Shown here: piece by piece, positions 16,966 to 25,432 of the stretch
Numbering within the stretch: the stretch's first letter is position 1
Layout: each line of letters opens with the position of its first letter
Source: Cohnella luojiensis
GTDB taxonomy: Bacteria > Bacillota > Bacilli > Paenibacillales > Paenibacillaceae
Assembly: GCF_004564235.1 (NCBI RefSeq)
Contig: NZ_SOMN01000006.1
Location: forward strand, 62,001 to 126,000
Direction: 5' to 3'
Length of the DNA: 64,000 nucleotides
The notes under the pieces: generated by a model
Told to the model about the DNA's origin: nothing
Databases searched by the model: none
What the model saw: the letters and a program-made list of their open reading frames with translations, nothing else
Program-made: the position numbers and the translations under genes

Positions 16966-17631
16966 CTAAATCTTGACCAACGAGAGCGAAGGATGAATCT
17001 CCGCGATGCAATCCGGAGTTTCCAGCCCCCTATCCTCTACGAAAGGGTTGACCGAGTAGGTTCGGAAGTCTGCCTCGGGCAGCGATTGCAACAACGACTG
17101 AAGCGCCTCCGAACGCGTTTCTTTCTGATTAAGCCATGCTTCCATGGACTCCTCTTCTAAGATCAACGGCAAGGCATGATCGGTATCGAATGCCGAGCCT
17201 CTCGTGATTACGGTGCACATGGGAAATTCGTTTCTTTCCGAATCCAACCACACGTCGTAAATCCCCGGCATCGCGAAGGTCGTCTTACTCCGGTGCACGA
17301 CGCGCCAGGCGCTCTTGCTCTTTCCTTCCTGCTTCCAAATATAGAAGCCGCTGCAAGGGATAACGCATCTCTTCTTCGTGAGCATGTTTCGCAGATAGTT
17401 GCGGTCGCCTAACGTATCGACGCTGGCATTGATCGAATTTTTACCCCAGTAGGGCATTAAGCCCCACCTATGCTGGTTCAGGCAACGTTCTTCCCCCATC
17501 TGTTGAATGATGGGAATTTGTTGAGTCGGCGAGATGTTGTACCGTCTCGTGTAAGGAACATGTACCCGGTCGATGCGGAAATCCTCCGTTAAGTCCGACA
17601 ATTCCGCGGTTAGCGAAAAACGATTACACAT
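16966..17631 (-). CDS. YedK/HMCES-like SOS response-associated protein, divergent active site
   Basis: A 221-residue protein with the SRAP fold that crosslinks to abasic sites in single-stranded DNA through Cys2. Cys2 is present (MCNRF, where the usual form is MCGRF), and so is the Asn of NASVDTLGDR and the HRWGLMPYW block. The usual GFYEW carrying the active-site Glu is GFYIW here, and the normal HDRMP histidine motif reads DHALP with the His moved by one. The fold assignment is secure, but the catalytic set is incomplete. It is a single gene with its own terminator. An inverted repeat at 17635-17679 covers its leader. No clear LexA box is visible. Confidence 0.85.
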   Translation of the reverse strand: MCNRFSLTAELSDLTEDFRIDRVHVPYTRRYNISPTQQIPIIQQMGEERCLNQHRWGLMPYWGKNSINASVDTLGDRNYLRNMLTKKRCVIPCSGFYIWKQEGKSKSAWRVVHRSKTTFAMPGIYDVWLDSERNEFPMCTVITRGSAFDTDHALPLILEEESMEAWLNQKETRSEALQSLLQSLPEADFRTYSVNPFVEDRGLETPDCIAEIHPSLSLVKI

Positions 17632-17634
17632 AGC

Positions 17635-17679
17635 ATCAGCCCATTTCCAAGAATTTACTAGTTCTCAGTGTGGGCTGAT
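17635..17679 (-). promoter_or_regulatory. Leader hairpin next to the yedK start codon
   Basis: ATCAGCCCA (17635-17643) and TGGGCTGAT (17671-17679) form a perfect 9-bp inverted repeat with a smaller AGAA/TTCT pairing inside. On the minus strand the second arm ends 3 nt before the ATG at 17631 and contains the only GGG-type ribosome site. It could mask that site, or serve as a poor terminator for the upstream GH35-like gene. Confidence 0.4.
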
Positions 17680-17708
17680 TCAAGGTAATTTATGTATCCG
17701 AAATTAGT

Positions 17709-19883
17709 CTAAGCTTCGTAGATGACTTGTACCTCGCCCTCACGATCCGAAGCGGTCTCGTAAGCCGTCGTATTCCCATGAATCGCAAAAAATAAATCGC
17801 ACGGACTGCTGGCCTCCAGCGTTTCATGTCCCATCCGAATGGCGGGTGCGACATATGATTCCTCGAACTCGTGGATTCCCTTGACGACGCCCGCGGATAG
17901 CTTGCCATCCTCAACACGGACGATTGCGCTGGACTTCTTCGGCAGATCGATTAGAATCTCGTATTTGCCGTCGCTAACCCGATAGGTTTTCTCCTGCTCA
18001 TCGAGTCCAAGAATAAAATAATAAGCGGCATTTTTCCAAGGATGCCTGTGTACCCAAACTTGCGCATCTGACTTAAGGCTAGATAAATCTTTATCCATTC
18101 CTAGAAGCAACTCGAGAACGGAAGTCGGGTCAGACTCTTCGCCGAACAAGTTATGATCCCGATAAACAACGATTCCTTTTTCTACTTTGTAGGTGTCGTC
18201 TTTTGGATGCGCCCCTGCAAATAGTCGATCTATTAATAGCGTACACGGAAGCATATTCTCATCGAGTACAGGCACATCATGGGTAAGCAACAGCTTGCCG
18301 CCCATTCGTACGTATTCCGCAAGATATTGTTGAACCGCGGCTTCCATGAAGAATCCGCCCGTCAAGACGATAAGAGGATGCTCATCGATTGAAGGCACGC
18401 CCGAAGCGAGATTCAACAGCTTGTAATCGATATTCGATTTGCGGGACACCGTTTGGAAACGATCAAAGCCATTCCGACCCAAGTGAATCGGTTTTCTACC
18501 CATTTTCGTAAGATCATCTTCCATTCCCCAGCATCCGACTTGAGCGTAACGGTTATAAATCCCCCATGTCAAAGGAGAATAAGCCCGGCTCTCCATTAAA
18601 TCGCTGCCGAATTCTTCAAAGAACCTATTCAACAGTTTCATAGCATAATATTTGGGCGTAAGCTCGCCCTTCTCCGTGATCGGAGAACAATCGGGATAAG
18701 GCTTTTCTTGCATGGAGTCAATGCCGTCATCCCACTGGTCGGTGCTGACTCCGGTATAAACGTTGTAGCCCGAAGCCCCGCCCGCTACGGCCATGATAGT
18801 CTGGAAGAACGGAATAGCCGTGTACTTATAGCGATAATCGTATAACTTGGAAAAGCCCCAATTTTCCTCTAGGTTAGGTCCTCGCCCCCGCTTGGTCAGG
18901 AGCAGATAACGGTTGAACGCGGACTCGTCATGCGAGACTACGCCGATCCAATTCGTATACCCGTAGTACTGATTCGTGAACTTCTCGATCTCCAAGCGAT
19001 TAAACCAATCATCATAACCTTGCGCGCGGTCATGCGGCGGATTCAGGTTTAAGATATAGGGCAAATCGGAATCGATATACTCCCCCCAGCCCGAGTAGAG
19101 CTTCTCCATATAATAGGACTGATATTCAGCCCAATCCAAGTAAATCAGAACTCCTGCTTCATGTTGTATCTCCTTTAATTCAGAAGGAGGATTGATCTCG
19201 GCAAAGCTCCGAGCGGTGGTCCGGTGCAATTCATTGTAGTTATCGATGGTTTTATACTTTTCCACAAGGAAATTTCTGAACGCGTCGATCGAGGTTACCG
19301 AATAATCATACTCCGTGACCGGATGCTGGGCATCCGAGTAGACGCCTTCGTTTAAGATTTGCAGAGAAACGATAGGACCTCGCGGATAGGTATTCGGTCT
19401 GATTAATTGCTCGTTTACTTGCTCGAACCAGATCTTAACGAGGCTGCTGAACTTAGGATCGGTCGGAGCAGGGAGCGTATGGTGCCACGTCCGCTTCGCG
19501 CCTTCCCCATTAAGCATCGGATCGATTCCGGAATCGTTGTCGGGATTTACGAAATCGGGAAGTCCGCCATAATCGGTTTCCGCATGGATGAACGGGCCTG
19601 GCTTGAGCAACACGTACATTTCCTTCTCGGCGCATATTTCTATGAATCTCTTTACATTACGGTTCGGAAGCGTAGCTCCCTCAAAATCTATTCCGCCGTT
19701 CACCGCATGATGCCGCCAAGGAACATAGAAGCTGACGACGCGGATGTGAGCGCTCTTCAGTTGCTCGATTCGATCTGCCCAGTTATCGACCGAGTCGCGA
19801 TAATAAGGATAATCCGCGGATAGGAAAAAGGTTTTCTTCCCGTCCAGATGAAACACGCCGTCTTTGATTGCAGTATGGCTCAT
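17709..19883 (-). CDS. Beta-galactosidase-like glycosidase (GH35/clan A type)
   Basis: A 724-residue cytoplasmic enzyme without a signal peptide. The N-terminal TIM barrel opens with the substrate loop LSADYPYYRD and has VLLKPGPFIHAETDYGGLP, typical of GH35 barrels. The acid/base is probably E179 in QILNEG, and the nucleophile probably a Glu of NLEENWGFS near residue 340. A glutamine-amidotransferase-like domain (HPLIVLTGGFFMEAAVQQYL) and a beta domain follow, as in GH35 and GH42 enzymes. It is the last gene of an operon with an ABC importer and likely cleaves the imported beta-galactoside or related oligosaccharide. Family certain, exact linkage not. Confidence 0.82.
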   Translation of the reverse strand: MSHTAIKDGVFHLDGKKTFFLSADYPYYRDSVDNWADRIEQLKSAHIRVVSFYVPWRHHAVNGGIDFEGATLPNRNVKRFIEICAEKEMYVLLKPGPFIHAETDYGGLPDFVNPDNDSGIDPMLNGEGAKRTWHHTLPAPTDPKFSSLVKIWFEQVNEQLIRPNTYPRGPIVSLQILNEGVYSDAQHPVTEYDYSVTSIDAFRNFLVEKYKTIDNYNELHRTTARSFAEINPPSELKEIQHEAGVLIYLDWAEYQSYYMEKLYSGWGEYIDSDLPYILNLNPPHDRAQGYDDWFNRLEIEKFTNQYYGYTNWIGVVSHDESAFNRYLLLTKRGRGPNLEENWGFSKLYDYRYKYTAIPFFQTIMAVAGGASGYNVYTGVSTDQWDDGIDSMQEKPYPDCSPITEKGELTPKYYAMKLLNRFFEEFGSDLMESRAYSPLTWGIYNRYAQVGCWGMEDDLTKMGRKPIHLGRNGFDRFQTVSRKSNIDYKLLNLASGVPSIDEHPLIVLTGGFFMEAAVQQYLAEYVRMGGKLLLTHDVPVLDENMLPCTLLIDRLFAGAHPKDDTYKVEKGIVVYRDHNLFGEESDPTSVLELLLGMDKDLSSLKSDAQVWVHRHPWKNAAYYFILGLDEQEKTYRVSDGKYEILIDLPKKSSAIVRVEDGKLSAGVVKGIHEFEESYVAPAIRMGHETLEASSPCDLFFAIHGNTTAYETASDREGEVQVIYEA

Positions 19884-19941
19884 CTAATCTTCCTCCCGTA
19901 CATCTAGTTCGCTCATGCTATAGTTCTGCTTGTACCCATAA

Positions 19942-19979
19942 TATACGGGGAGTGATGATGAGACATCACTCCCCGTATA
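19942..19979 (-). terminator. Perfect 16-bp intercistronic hairpin after the solute-binding gene (no U-tract)
   Basis: TATACGGGGAGTGATG (19942-19957) and its complement (19964-19979) flank a 6-nt loop. It lies 4 bp beyond the stop of the solute-binding gene and 58 bp before the GH35-like gene. Only TTATGG follows on the minus strand, so partial termination or 3'-end protection of upstream mRNA is more likely than full termination. Confidence 0.65.
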
Positions 19980-19983
19980 CAAA

Positions 19984-21591
19984 CTATTGGATATTTCTTT
20001 CCGTATAATAAGCTTCCGCTTGTTCCTTGACATAAGCTACCACTTTATCGATGCCCGCTCCTTCAAGCTTCTTCCGGTAGGTTTCCAGAGCTTTGTCCAC
20101 GTCCGGGACCAATCCCATCATCAGCGGTTGCCCGTATTGCTTGAAGACTTGGTTGACAGCTGCCTGCTCGGCTTTAACCGGTTCGTAATCAAGAACGACC
20201 GGCTGGAAGATACTTGGTCTGCTTATCGCTTTGAATTCTTCGGTTAATTTATCGAATCCATCCCAACTGCCTTCTTCCTTCAACATATTCGGTTCATACC
20301 TCCAACCCCAGCCCGCGATGTCGTATTTCTTCCAATCCTGCGCGACCTCCACGCCCTTGGGAGGAGCCACGTATGTTTTGCCGTCGGCATTAAGGGAATA
20401 GTGAGTACCTTCGAATCCGTAAGTCATTAAATTGAAATATTTAGGATCGTTACGAAGCTTATCCAACACCATCAACGAACGCTCTGGATTTGTCGAGCTC
20501 TTAGGAATAGCCATACCATTGTTAATGGACAGGTTAGGAACCGCATAATTTTGGATTCGTGTAAATGGGAAGTAAGCCACTTCGATTTCCGGGTTCGTCT
20601 TCTTCAGATCCGTGATGAAACCGCCGGCTCCAGCAGGGTTACGCCAGTAAACTGCTCCCGTACCCGCTTTGATCAGATCTCCTGCCGCCGTTTCAACGGA
20701 CAGAGTACTGGAAGACCAGAAGCCTTTGCTCGCCCAAGTCTTCATTCTTTTCGCGTAATCCGCGAATTCCGTCGTAAACGGATAAGCAACGATGTCCCGT
20801 GGATTGTCATAGGATTTAGCCACCACGACGCTATTTCCGTCTCCGCCGATCGCTTCGAATCCGGTTATGGCCTTAAACAACGTGCTGACTTCATTCCAAG
20901 CGGATCCACCGATCGGCGTTACGCCTGATTTCGATTTTTTAACGCCGTCCATATAAGCTTCAATGGAATCCAAATCTTTGACCTCGGGCAGGTTTAATTC
21001 TTTGCGCCAGTCCTCCCGATAGACGATACCGTTTGGCGTGAATTCCGGGTATGTCGCAGGGACTGCGAAGATTTTGCCATCTACCTTAGCCTCGCTCCAA
21101 TCCTGCTCCGGAACGGTGCTCCAGGTCTGAGGAGCATAGGTTGGCAACAGGTCGGTGAGGTCCAGGAATGCGCCTTGTTTAGCATACTTAAAGTAATCAG
21201 CCCAACTGGAAGCGAAGATCATATCTACTTTCTCTCCAGTTGTGAGCAGCAGGTTGTACTTTGTAGCCCACTCCGTCCATGTCGTGAAATTCAATTTAAC
21301 TGTTGTATTTAAGTCCTTTTCGAGCATTTTGTTCCACTCTTCGACGACTTTAGGAGAGTCAGCGTGCGAATCGCCGAGTAAATACCAGACAAGCTCGACT
21401 TTCTTGGAAATATCCGGTTTCGCAGGATCAGATGCGGACGAGGATTCCGCAGGAGTTGTTTCGGATCCGGACGATTCCGCTGCTTTCGATTCTGCGGCAG
21501 GCTTGTTTTCTTTACTGCAAGCGCTAATGAGTGCGGTAAACAAAGTTAGAGCAAGAACGATGGCAAAAAATCGGGCATACTTTCTGTTCAT
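19984..21591 (-). CDS. ABC importer solute-binding lipoprotein (LplA-like)
   Basis: A 535-residue extracellular lipoprotein. The signal peptide ends at LISAC with Cys25, then a Ser/Ala/Glu-rich linker of about 35 residues tethers the binding domain. Blocks such as VELVWYLLGDSHADSPKV and GLVPDVDKALETYRKKLEGAG place it in the large LplA/YtcQ-type family of Paenibacillaceae, which binds oligosaccharides. It is third in an operon after two permeases and is followed by a strong hairpin, which should raise its mRNA level relative to the glycosidase. No ATPase gene is nearby. Confidence 0.93.
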   Translation of the reverse strand: MNRKYARFFAIVLALTLFTALISACSKENKPAAESKAAESSGSETTPAESSSASDPAKPDISKKVELVWYLLGDSHADSPKVVEEWNKMLEKDLNTTVKLNFTTWTEWATKYNLLLTTGEKVDMIFASSWADYFKYAKQGAFLDLTDLLPTYAPQTWSTVPEQDWSEAKVDGKIFAVPATYPEFTPNGIVYREDWRKELNLPEVKDLDSIEAYMDGVKKSKSGVTPIGGSAWNEVSTLFKAITGFEAIGGDGNSVVVAKSYDNPRDIVAYPFTTEFADYAKRMKTWASKGFWSSSTLSVETAAGDLIKAGTGAVYWRNPAGAGGFITDLKKTNPEIEVAYFPFTRIQNYAVPNLSINNGMAIPKSSTNPERSLMVLDKLRNDPKYFNLMTYGFEGTHYSLNADGKTYVAPPKGVEVAQDWKKYDIAGWGWRYEPNMLKEEGSWDGFDKLTEEFKAISRPSIFQPVVLDYEPVKAEQAAVNQVFKQYGQPLMMGLVPDVDKALETYRKKLEGAGIDKVVAYVKEQAEAYYTERNIQ

Positions 21592-21645
21592 ACACTTTCC
21601 CCCTCGATTGAATTTAATGGATATATGTTAGCCGGTTGTCCGGTT

Positions 21646-22533
21646 CTAACCTTTCACCGCACCGATCGTCAGTCCTTTAATAAAGAAGCGTTGAACAAAA
21701 GGATATAAGAAGACGATTGGACCCGTAACGACAATAGCCACTGCCATTTTTAGCGTCTCCGTCGGAGGCTTGAAATCCGGCGATAAATTCCCGGCGATGT
21801 TCGTATTCAAGACGGCGGCGCTGGCTAGTATTCGGTAAAGCAGGAATTGCAGCGGATATTTCGATTCCGTCGTAATAAAGATATTGGGCAAGAACCATTC
21901 ATTCCAATAGGCTAGGGCCAGGAAGAGACCTATGGTCGCAAGACCGGGTATCGATAGGGGCAAGATTAGTCGCCGGTAGATCGTAAATTCGCCAGCTCCG
22001 TCGATTTTCGCGGATTCCGAGATGGAATCGGGAATCGACTTCATGAAGTTTTTCATGAGGATGATATTCCATGCGCTTAGCATGGGAGGCACTAAAAGAG
22101 CTAAGTAGCTGTCTTTCCAACCCAAGTATTTAACGATCGTGATGTACCATGGAATCAAACCCCCGCTGAATAACGTCGTGAAATAAATGATAAAGGCGAC
22201 GGGATTCCGGAAATGGAATTCCTTGCGGGACAAGACGTAACCTGCCATCGAAGTGAAGAACAGGCCAAGCAAGCTCCCGGCTATCGTTAATAAGATCGTT
22301 ACCTGATAGGCTTGGAAGATCTGCTTCGGATCACTGAATATGGCCCTATAGGCATCTATCGAGAATTGATCCGGAATGAGCTTGAAGCCGTCCCTGATGA
22401 TCTCCATCTCCGAAGAAACGGAGCCGGTTATGATCAATAGAAACGGAAGCAGGCAAAGAACGGCTAGCAAGGAGATGACCAAATATCCGATAACATTAAA
22501 TAAGATCGTCGCCTTCTCCATACGGATTTTCAT
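21646..22533 (-). CDS. Carbohydrate ABC transporter permease (LplC-like)
   Basis: A 295-residue inner-membrane permease with six transmembrane segments. It carries the coupling helix SESAKIDGAGEFTIYRRLIL, the EAA-type loop that contacts the ATPase. Its C-terminus FIKGLTIGAVKG is typical of this permease group. It pairs with the permease at 22546 (12-bp gap) and the lipoprotein at 19984. The ATPase would come from elsewhere, as is usual for MsmX-dependent importers of Firmicutes. Confidence 0.93.
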   Translation of the reverse strand: MKIRMEKATILFNVIGYLVISLLAVLCLLPFLLIITGSVSSEMEIIRDGFKLIPDQFSIDAYRAIFSDPKQIFQAYQVTILLTIAGSLLGLFFTSMAGYVLSRKEFHFRNPVAFIIYFTTLFSGGLIPWYITIVKYLGWKDSYLALLVPPMLSAWNIILMKNFMKSIPDSISESAKIDGAGEFTIYRRLILPLSIPGLATIGLFLALAYWNEWFLPNIFITTESKYPLQFLLYRILASAAVLNTNIAGNLSPDFKPPTETLKMAVAIVVTGPIVFLYPFVQRFFIKGLTIGAVKG

Positions 22534-22545
22534 TTGTATCTCCTC

Positions 22546-23460
22546 CTAGAACAAAGCATAATCTTCACGGGTTTTCTTGATGATGTAATTGACGGCGCAC
22601 ACAAGCACTAAACCGAATGCCGATTGGTACAATCCCGCTGCGGTACCCATCCCGATATCGAAGTTAACCGTTAAGGACCGGTAAACGTATGTATCGATAA
22701 TGTCCGTCGTTTCGAATAACATTCCGTTGTTTCCGATGATCTGGTAAAACAGGTCGAACTGCCCCTTCAAGATGCCGCCCAGGCTAAGCAGAATGAGCAA
22801 CACGAACGTCGGAACTAGAAGAGGAAGAATAATGTGCCTCGTTCTTTGAAAAATGTTGGCACCGTCAATTTTCGCAGCTTCGTGATATTCGTCGCTGATG
22901 CTCATGATGGCGGCCAAATAAATAATCATGCCGTAACCTAAACCTTTCCAAACGCTGAAAAAAACGATGATGTATTTCCAAGGCGCGGTATGTAAGTAAA
23001 AGTCGTAAGGTTGCAGGCCGATGCCCTTTAAGAACGTATTCACCGCGCCGTTCTCGAAGTTGAATAGATTGAATACGAAAGCTCCAATCAAGACGAAGGA
23101 TAGGAAGAAAGGCAAGAACATAAACGATTGTGTAAACTTGCGAAACAGCTTGCCCGGCAATTCGCTCAAGAAAATAGCGCAAGTAACCTGTAGCGCATTT
23201 CCTAGGAAAATGAAAGCTAGATTGTACAAAATCGTGTTTTTGGTCAATGCGTACAGCTGTCCGGATTGAATCAGGAATTGAAAGTTCTGAAAGCCGACAT
23301 AAGGGCTCTTGAACAAACCGCCTTCAAAGCTGTAGTTCGTGAACGCATAATACACGCCGATCATCGGTAAATAACTGAAGATTACGAAAAACACCAAAGA
23401 GGGGACGATCATCAGCCACAATACCTTGTTTGTACGTAAATCAACTAATAGTCTTGACAT
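22546..23460 (-). CDS. Carbohydrate ABC transporter permease (LplB-like), first gene of operon
   Basis: A 304-residue membrane protein with six helices and the coupling loop EYHEAAKIDGANIFQRTRHI. I start at the ATG at 23460 because AGGAAG lies between it and the upstream ATG at 23481. It is the promoter-proximal gene of the unit 23460-17709, which runs permease, permease, binding protein, glycosidase. The 250-bp gap to the divergent LacI gene holds three cre/LacI-like palindromes, so the operon is probably induced by its substrate and repressed by glucose. Confidence 0.93.
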   Translation of the reverse strand: MSRLLVDLRTNKVLWLMIVPSLVFFVIFSYLPMIGVYYAFTNYSFEGGLFKSPYVGFQNFQFLIQSGQLYALTKNTILYNLAFIFLGNALQVTCAIFLSELPGKLFRKFTQSFMFLPFFLSFVLIGAFVFNLFNFENGAVNTFLKGIGLQPYDFYLHTAPWKYIIVFFSVWKGLGYGMIIYLAAIMSISDEYHEAAKIDGANIFQRTRHIILPLLVPTFVLLILLSLGGILKGQFDLFYQIIGNNGMLFETTDIIDTYVYRSLTVNFDIGMGTAAGLYQSAFGLVLVCAVNYIIKKTREDYALF

Positions 23461-23484
23461 GGGCAACTTCCTTTCCACCAAAAA

Positions 23485-23644
23485 GAAATCGTTTTCATTT
23501 CGTCCTATATTTATGGACTTCTTTTCTTCAACAGCATCAGTTCTTAGCGGATGATGAAATCGATTTCTTTAAAAAATGTTGATTTACGTATGATATCGCC
23601 TGTTTATGTACCATTTTACACCGAATTGTTTGAAATCGATTTCA
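23485..23644. promoter_or_regulatory. Three LacI/CcpA-type operator sites between divergent genes
   Basis: Sites at 23485-23496 (GAAATCGTTTTC), 23556-23567 (GAAATCGATTTC) and 23631-23644 (TGAAATCGATTTCA, a perfect 14-bp palindrome). Start-to-start distances are 71 and 76 bp, close to seven helical turns. The last matches the cre consensus TGWNANCGNTNWCA exactly, the others nearly. LacI-family proteins bind such CG-centred palindromes, so the local regulator, CcpA or both may act here. Confidence 0.75.
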
Positions 23645-23658
23645 TCATGTATTATAAT
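23630..23658 (+). promoter_or_regulatory. Sigma-A promoter of the LacI gene, overlapped by an operator
   Basis: TTGAAA at 23630-23635, a 17-nt spacer and TATAAT at 23653-23658, a near-consensus sigma-A promoter 53 nt before the ATG. The palindrome at 23631-23644 covers the -35, so the regulator should repress itself. Confidence 0.75.
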
Positions 23659-23710
23659 AAAGCATATTCACAATTGTCAAATACATTTTCGGTAAAGTTG
23701 GGTTGATGAA

Positions 23711-24733
23711 ATGGACATTAAAATTATTGACGTTGCGGCGAAGGCGGGCGTTTCTCCGGCTACCGTATCCAGGGTATTGACTCAAAATGCAGCCGTAACG
23801 CCCAAGACCAAAGATAAAGTAATGCGCGCTATCGAGCAACTCGGCTATCATCCAAACGCCGCGGCGAAAAATTTGCGCTCCCAACGTTCGATGACGATCT
23901 GCGTTATCGTCCCGGACATCAATAATGCCTATTTCTCGGAAATCATCAAAGGGATCGAGAACATGGCCTACGCCAACAAATATAAAGTCATTATTTGCGA
24001 TGCGCAGAATCAAAAGGAAAGAGAGCTCGAATATCTCAATCTGTTGATGGATAGGACGATCGACGGCGCAATTCTCATCGCTACCCAGCTTAACGACGAA
24101 CAGATTCGCCAAATCTCCGACAAGGGTTATCACATCGGTCTCGTCGGCCGATATATCGAGCACGAGAGAATTCCTTGTATCTATACCGACAACGTGAAGT
24201 TTTCCAGAGAGGTCATTCACCACTTAGTGGAGCAAGGCCATCGTCGAATCGTGTTTCTAAGCGGATACGCCGAAGCGATAGACAGCTACGAACGGTTGGA
24301 GGGCTACTTGAAGGCGCTTAGCGAGCATCAGATCCCCTTCCGTCCCGAATGGATAGATAACGGCAACTTTGACGAACCCGGCGGATACGAGGCCATGAAG
24401 AGATTGTTCGATAAGAAAATAGAGTTTACCGCCGTCTACGCAGCAAACGATGAAATGGCGCTCGGCGTCTATAAAGCGTGCGCGGAATATAACATCCGAA
24501 TTCCCGAGCAGCTGGCGGTCGTCGGCGTAGACAACAACCGGATAAGCAAATACGTTACGCCTTCCTTAACCACGGTAAACCAGCCTAAATACGCAATGGG
24601 CGCCATTCTCGCCGAGAAATTGCTCGATCAGATGAATGGCAACGTTTTTTCGGAGAAGCGAGTATTCAAGGTCGATTCCGAATTGATAATCAGACAATCT
24701 TCCTCTTCCCTTACTCCGACCACTACAACTTAA
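23711..24733 (+). CDS. LacI family transcriptional regulator
   Basis: A 340-residue repressor. The DNA-binding domain at residues 1-60 includes IIDVAAKAGVSPATVSRVL and the hinge helix NAAAKNLRSQRS. The periplasmic-binding-like sensor domain follows (MTICVIVPDINNAYFSEIIKGIE) and ends as usual with the SELIIRQS strand. It is divergent from the importer/glycosidase operon, which it most likely controls, with the imported sugar or a breakdown product as inducer. The gene ends just before a terminator that serves the convergent YiaAB gene. Confidence 0.95.
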   Translation: MDIKIIDVAAKAGVSPATVSRVLTQNAAVTPKTKDKVMRAIEQLGYHPNAAAKNLRSQRSMTICVIVPDINNAYFSEIIKGIENMAYANKYKVIICDAQNQKERELEYLNLLMDRTIDGAILIATQLNDEQIRQISDKGYHIGLVGRYIEHERIPCIYTDNVKFSREVIHHLVEQGHRRIVFLSGYAEAIDSYERLEGYLKALSEHQIPFRPEWIDNGNFDEPGGYEAMKRLFDKKIEFTAVYAANDEMALGVYKACAEYNIRIPEQLAVVGVDNNRISKYVTPSLTTVNQPKYAMGAILAEKLLDQMNGNVFSEKRVFKVDSELIIRQSSSSLTPTTTT

Positions 24734-24786
24734 AAAATTCCCTATGATCTACAGTAACGAATTCATCACCGTAAATCATAGGGAAT
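24731..24786 (-). terminator. Rho-independent terminator of the YiaAB gene
   Basis: A perfect 12-bp stem (ATTCCCTATGAT at 24737-24748 with its complement at 24775-24786) and a 26-nt loop, followed on the minus strand by TTTTT. It lies 9 bp past the YiaAB stop and overlaps the final codon of the convergent LacI gene, which may also use the stem. Confidence 0.75.
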
Positions 24787-24795
24787 GGATATGGA

Positions 24796-25320
24796 TTATG
24801 CCTCGAACGGTCCGTTGCTCATTTTATCTTCCTCGTTGTCGCGAATCGTCTTCTGCAGCACGAGGCTGGTGACGATTAGGAACGCGGCTGCGATTGCATA
24901 ATATCCGACTACGTAGAATGGCTCTTCAAGCGTCGTTAAACCTATGAATTCGAAGGCAACGGCCAGAATGAAACCGACCCATGACAGGAACGTGAACGCC
25001 GACGTATTGCGCTTGCGGTGGTGAACATTCTGCTCGCGGAGATAATCATCCTCGTCGTTATCGCGGATAACCTTCTGAAGTACGAATGAAGTAATAATCA
25101 GAAGTATCGCAACCGCGGCGTAATAGCCTCTTACGGAAAGCGGCTGCTCCAAGGTGTAGATCCCTCCAAACTCGAAGCCGAAGGCGAGAACGAAAGCACC
25201 CCAGGCCATGAAGGTGTAAGTCGGCGTGTTCCTGCGGCGGTAGAAATTGTTCGCGCGCTTCTGGGCGGGACTTGCTTGCGGGTTCGAATTCAGGTTCGTG
25301 CTTGAGTGGCCATCTTCCAT
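24796..25320 (-). CDS. YiaA/YiaB two-helix domain membrane protein, duplicated
   Basis: A 174-residue protein made of two copies of the same unit: residues about 28-92 and 100-165. Each has a polar RRRNT or KRNTS lead, a helix ending FAF/FEF-IGG, a short LEQPL or LEEPF loop, a second helix and an ending VLQKxIRDNxED. This is the YiaAB two-helix domain, here internally duplicated with four helices in all. Function unknown. The start has AGGAGG 7-8 nt upstream. The promoter shows TATAAT at 25378-25373 and the 24-nt motif shared with the YwaF-like gene. Confidence 0.85.
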   Translation of the reverse strand: MEDGHSSTNLNSNPQASPAQKRANNFYRRRNTPTYTFMAWGAFVLAFGFEFGGIYTLEQPLSVRGYYAAVAILLIITSFVLQKVIRDNDEDDYLREQNVHHRKRNTSAFTFLSWVGFILAVAFEFIGLTTLEEPFYVVGYYAIAAAFLIVTSLVLQKTIRDNEEDKMSNGPFEA

Positions 25321-25372
25321 TGTGATTTCCTCCTATGAATAATTGCGTTTAACAGTTTCTGTTATTAAGGCA

Positions 25373-25422
25373 ATTATAAGGGGAACACCGCGAAGCGTAT
25401 AGTACTAACTTCTTATGGTACC
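25373..25422 (-). promoter_or_regulatory. Promoter of the YiaAB gene with the shared 24-nt motif
   Basis: On the minus strand GGTACCAT-AAG-AAGTT-A-GTACTAT (25422 to 25399) is followed after 20 nt by TATAAT (25378 to 25373). The motif occupies the place of a -35 and has 20 of 24 positions in common with the one at 7503-7480, where the gap to the -10 is 19 nt. No good -35 hexamer is present, as expected for an activator-dependent promoter. Confidence 0.55.
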
Positions 25423-25432
25423 AGCGGGGACA

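Noticed and set aside
16838-17011. 58-residue extension of the oxidoreductase at 15800
   Set aside because: It crosses the yedK terminator and precedes the real ribosome site.
17632-17708. LexA box upstream of yedK
   Set aside because: GAAC and ATTC halves are present, but spacing is 6 where the Bacillus box needs 4, so the match is not credible.
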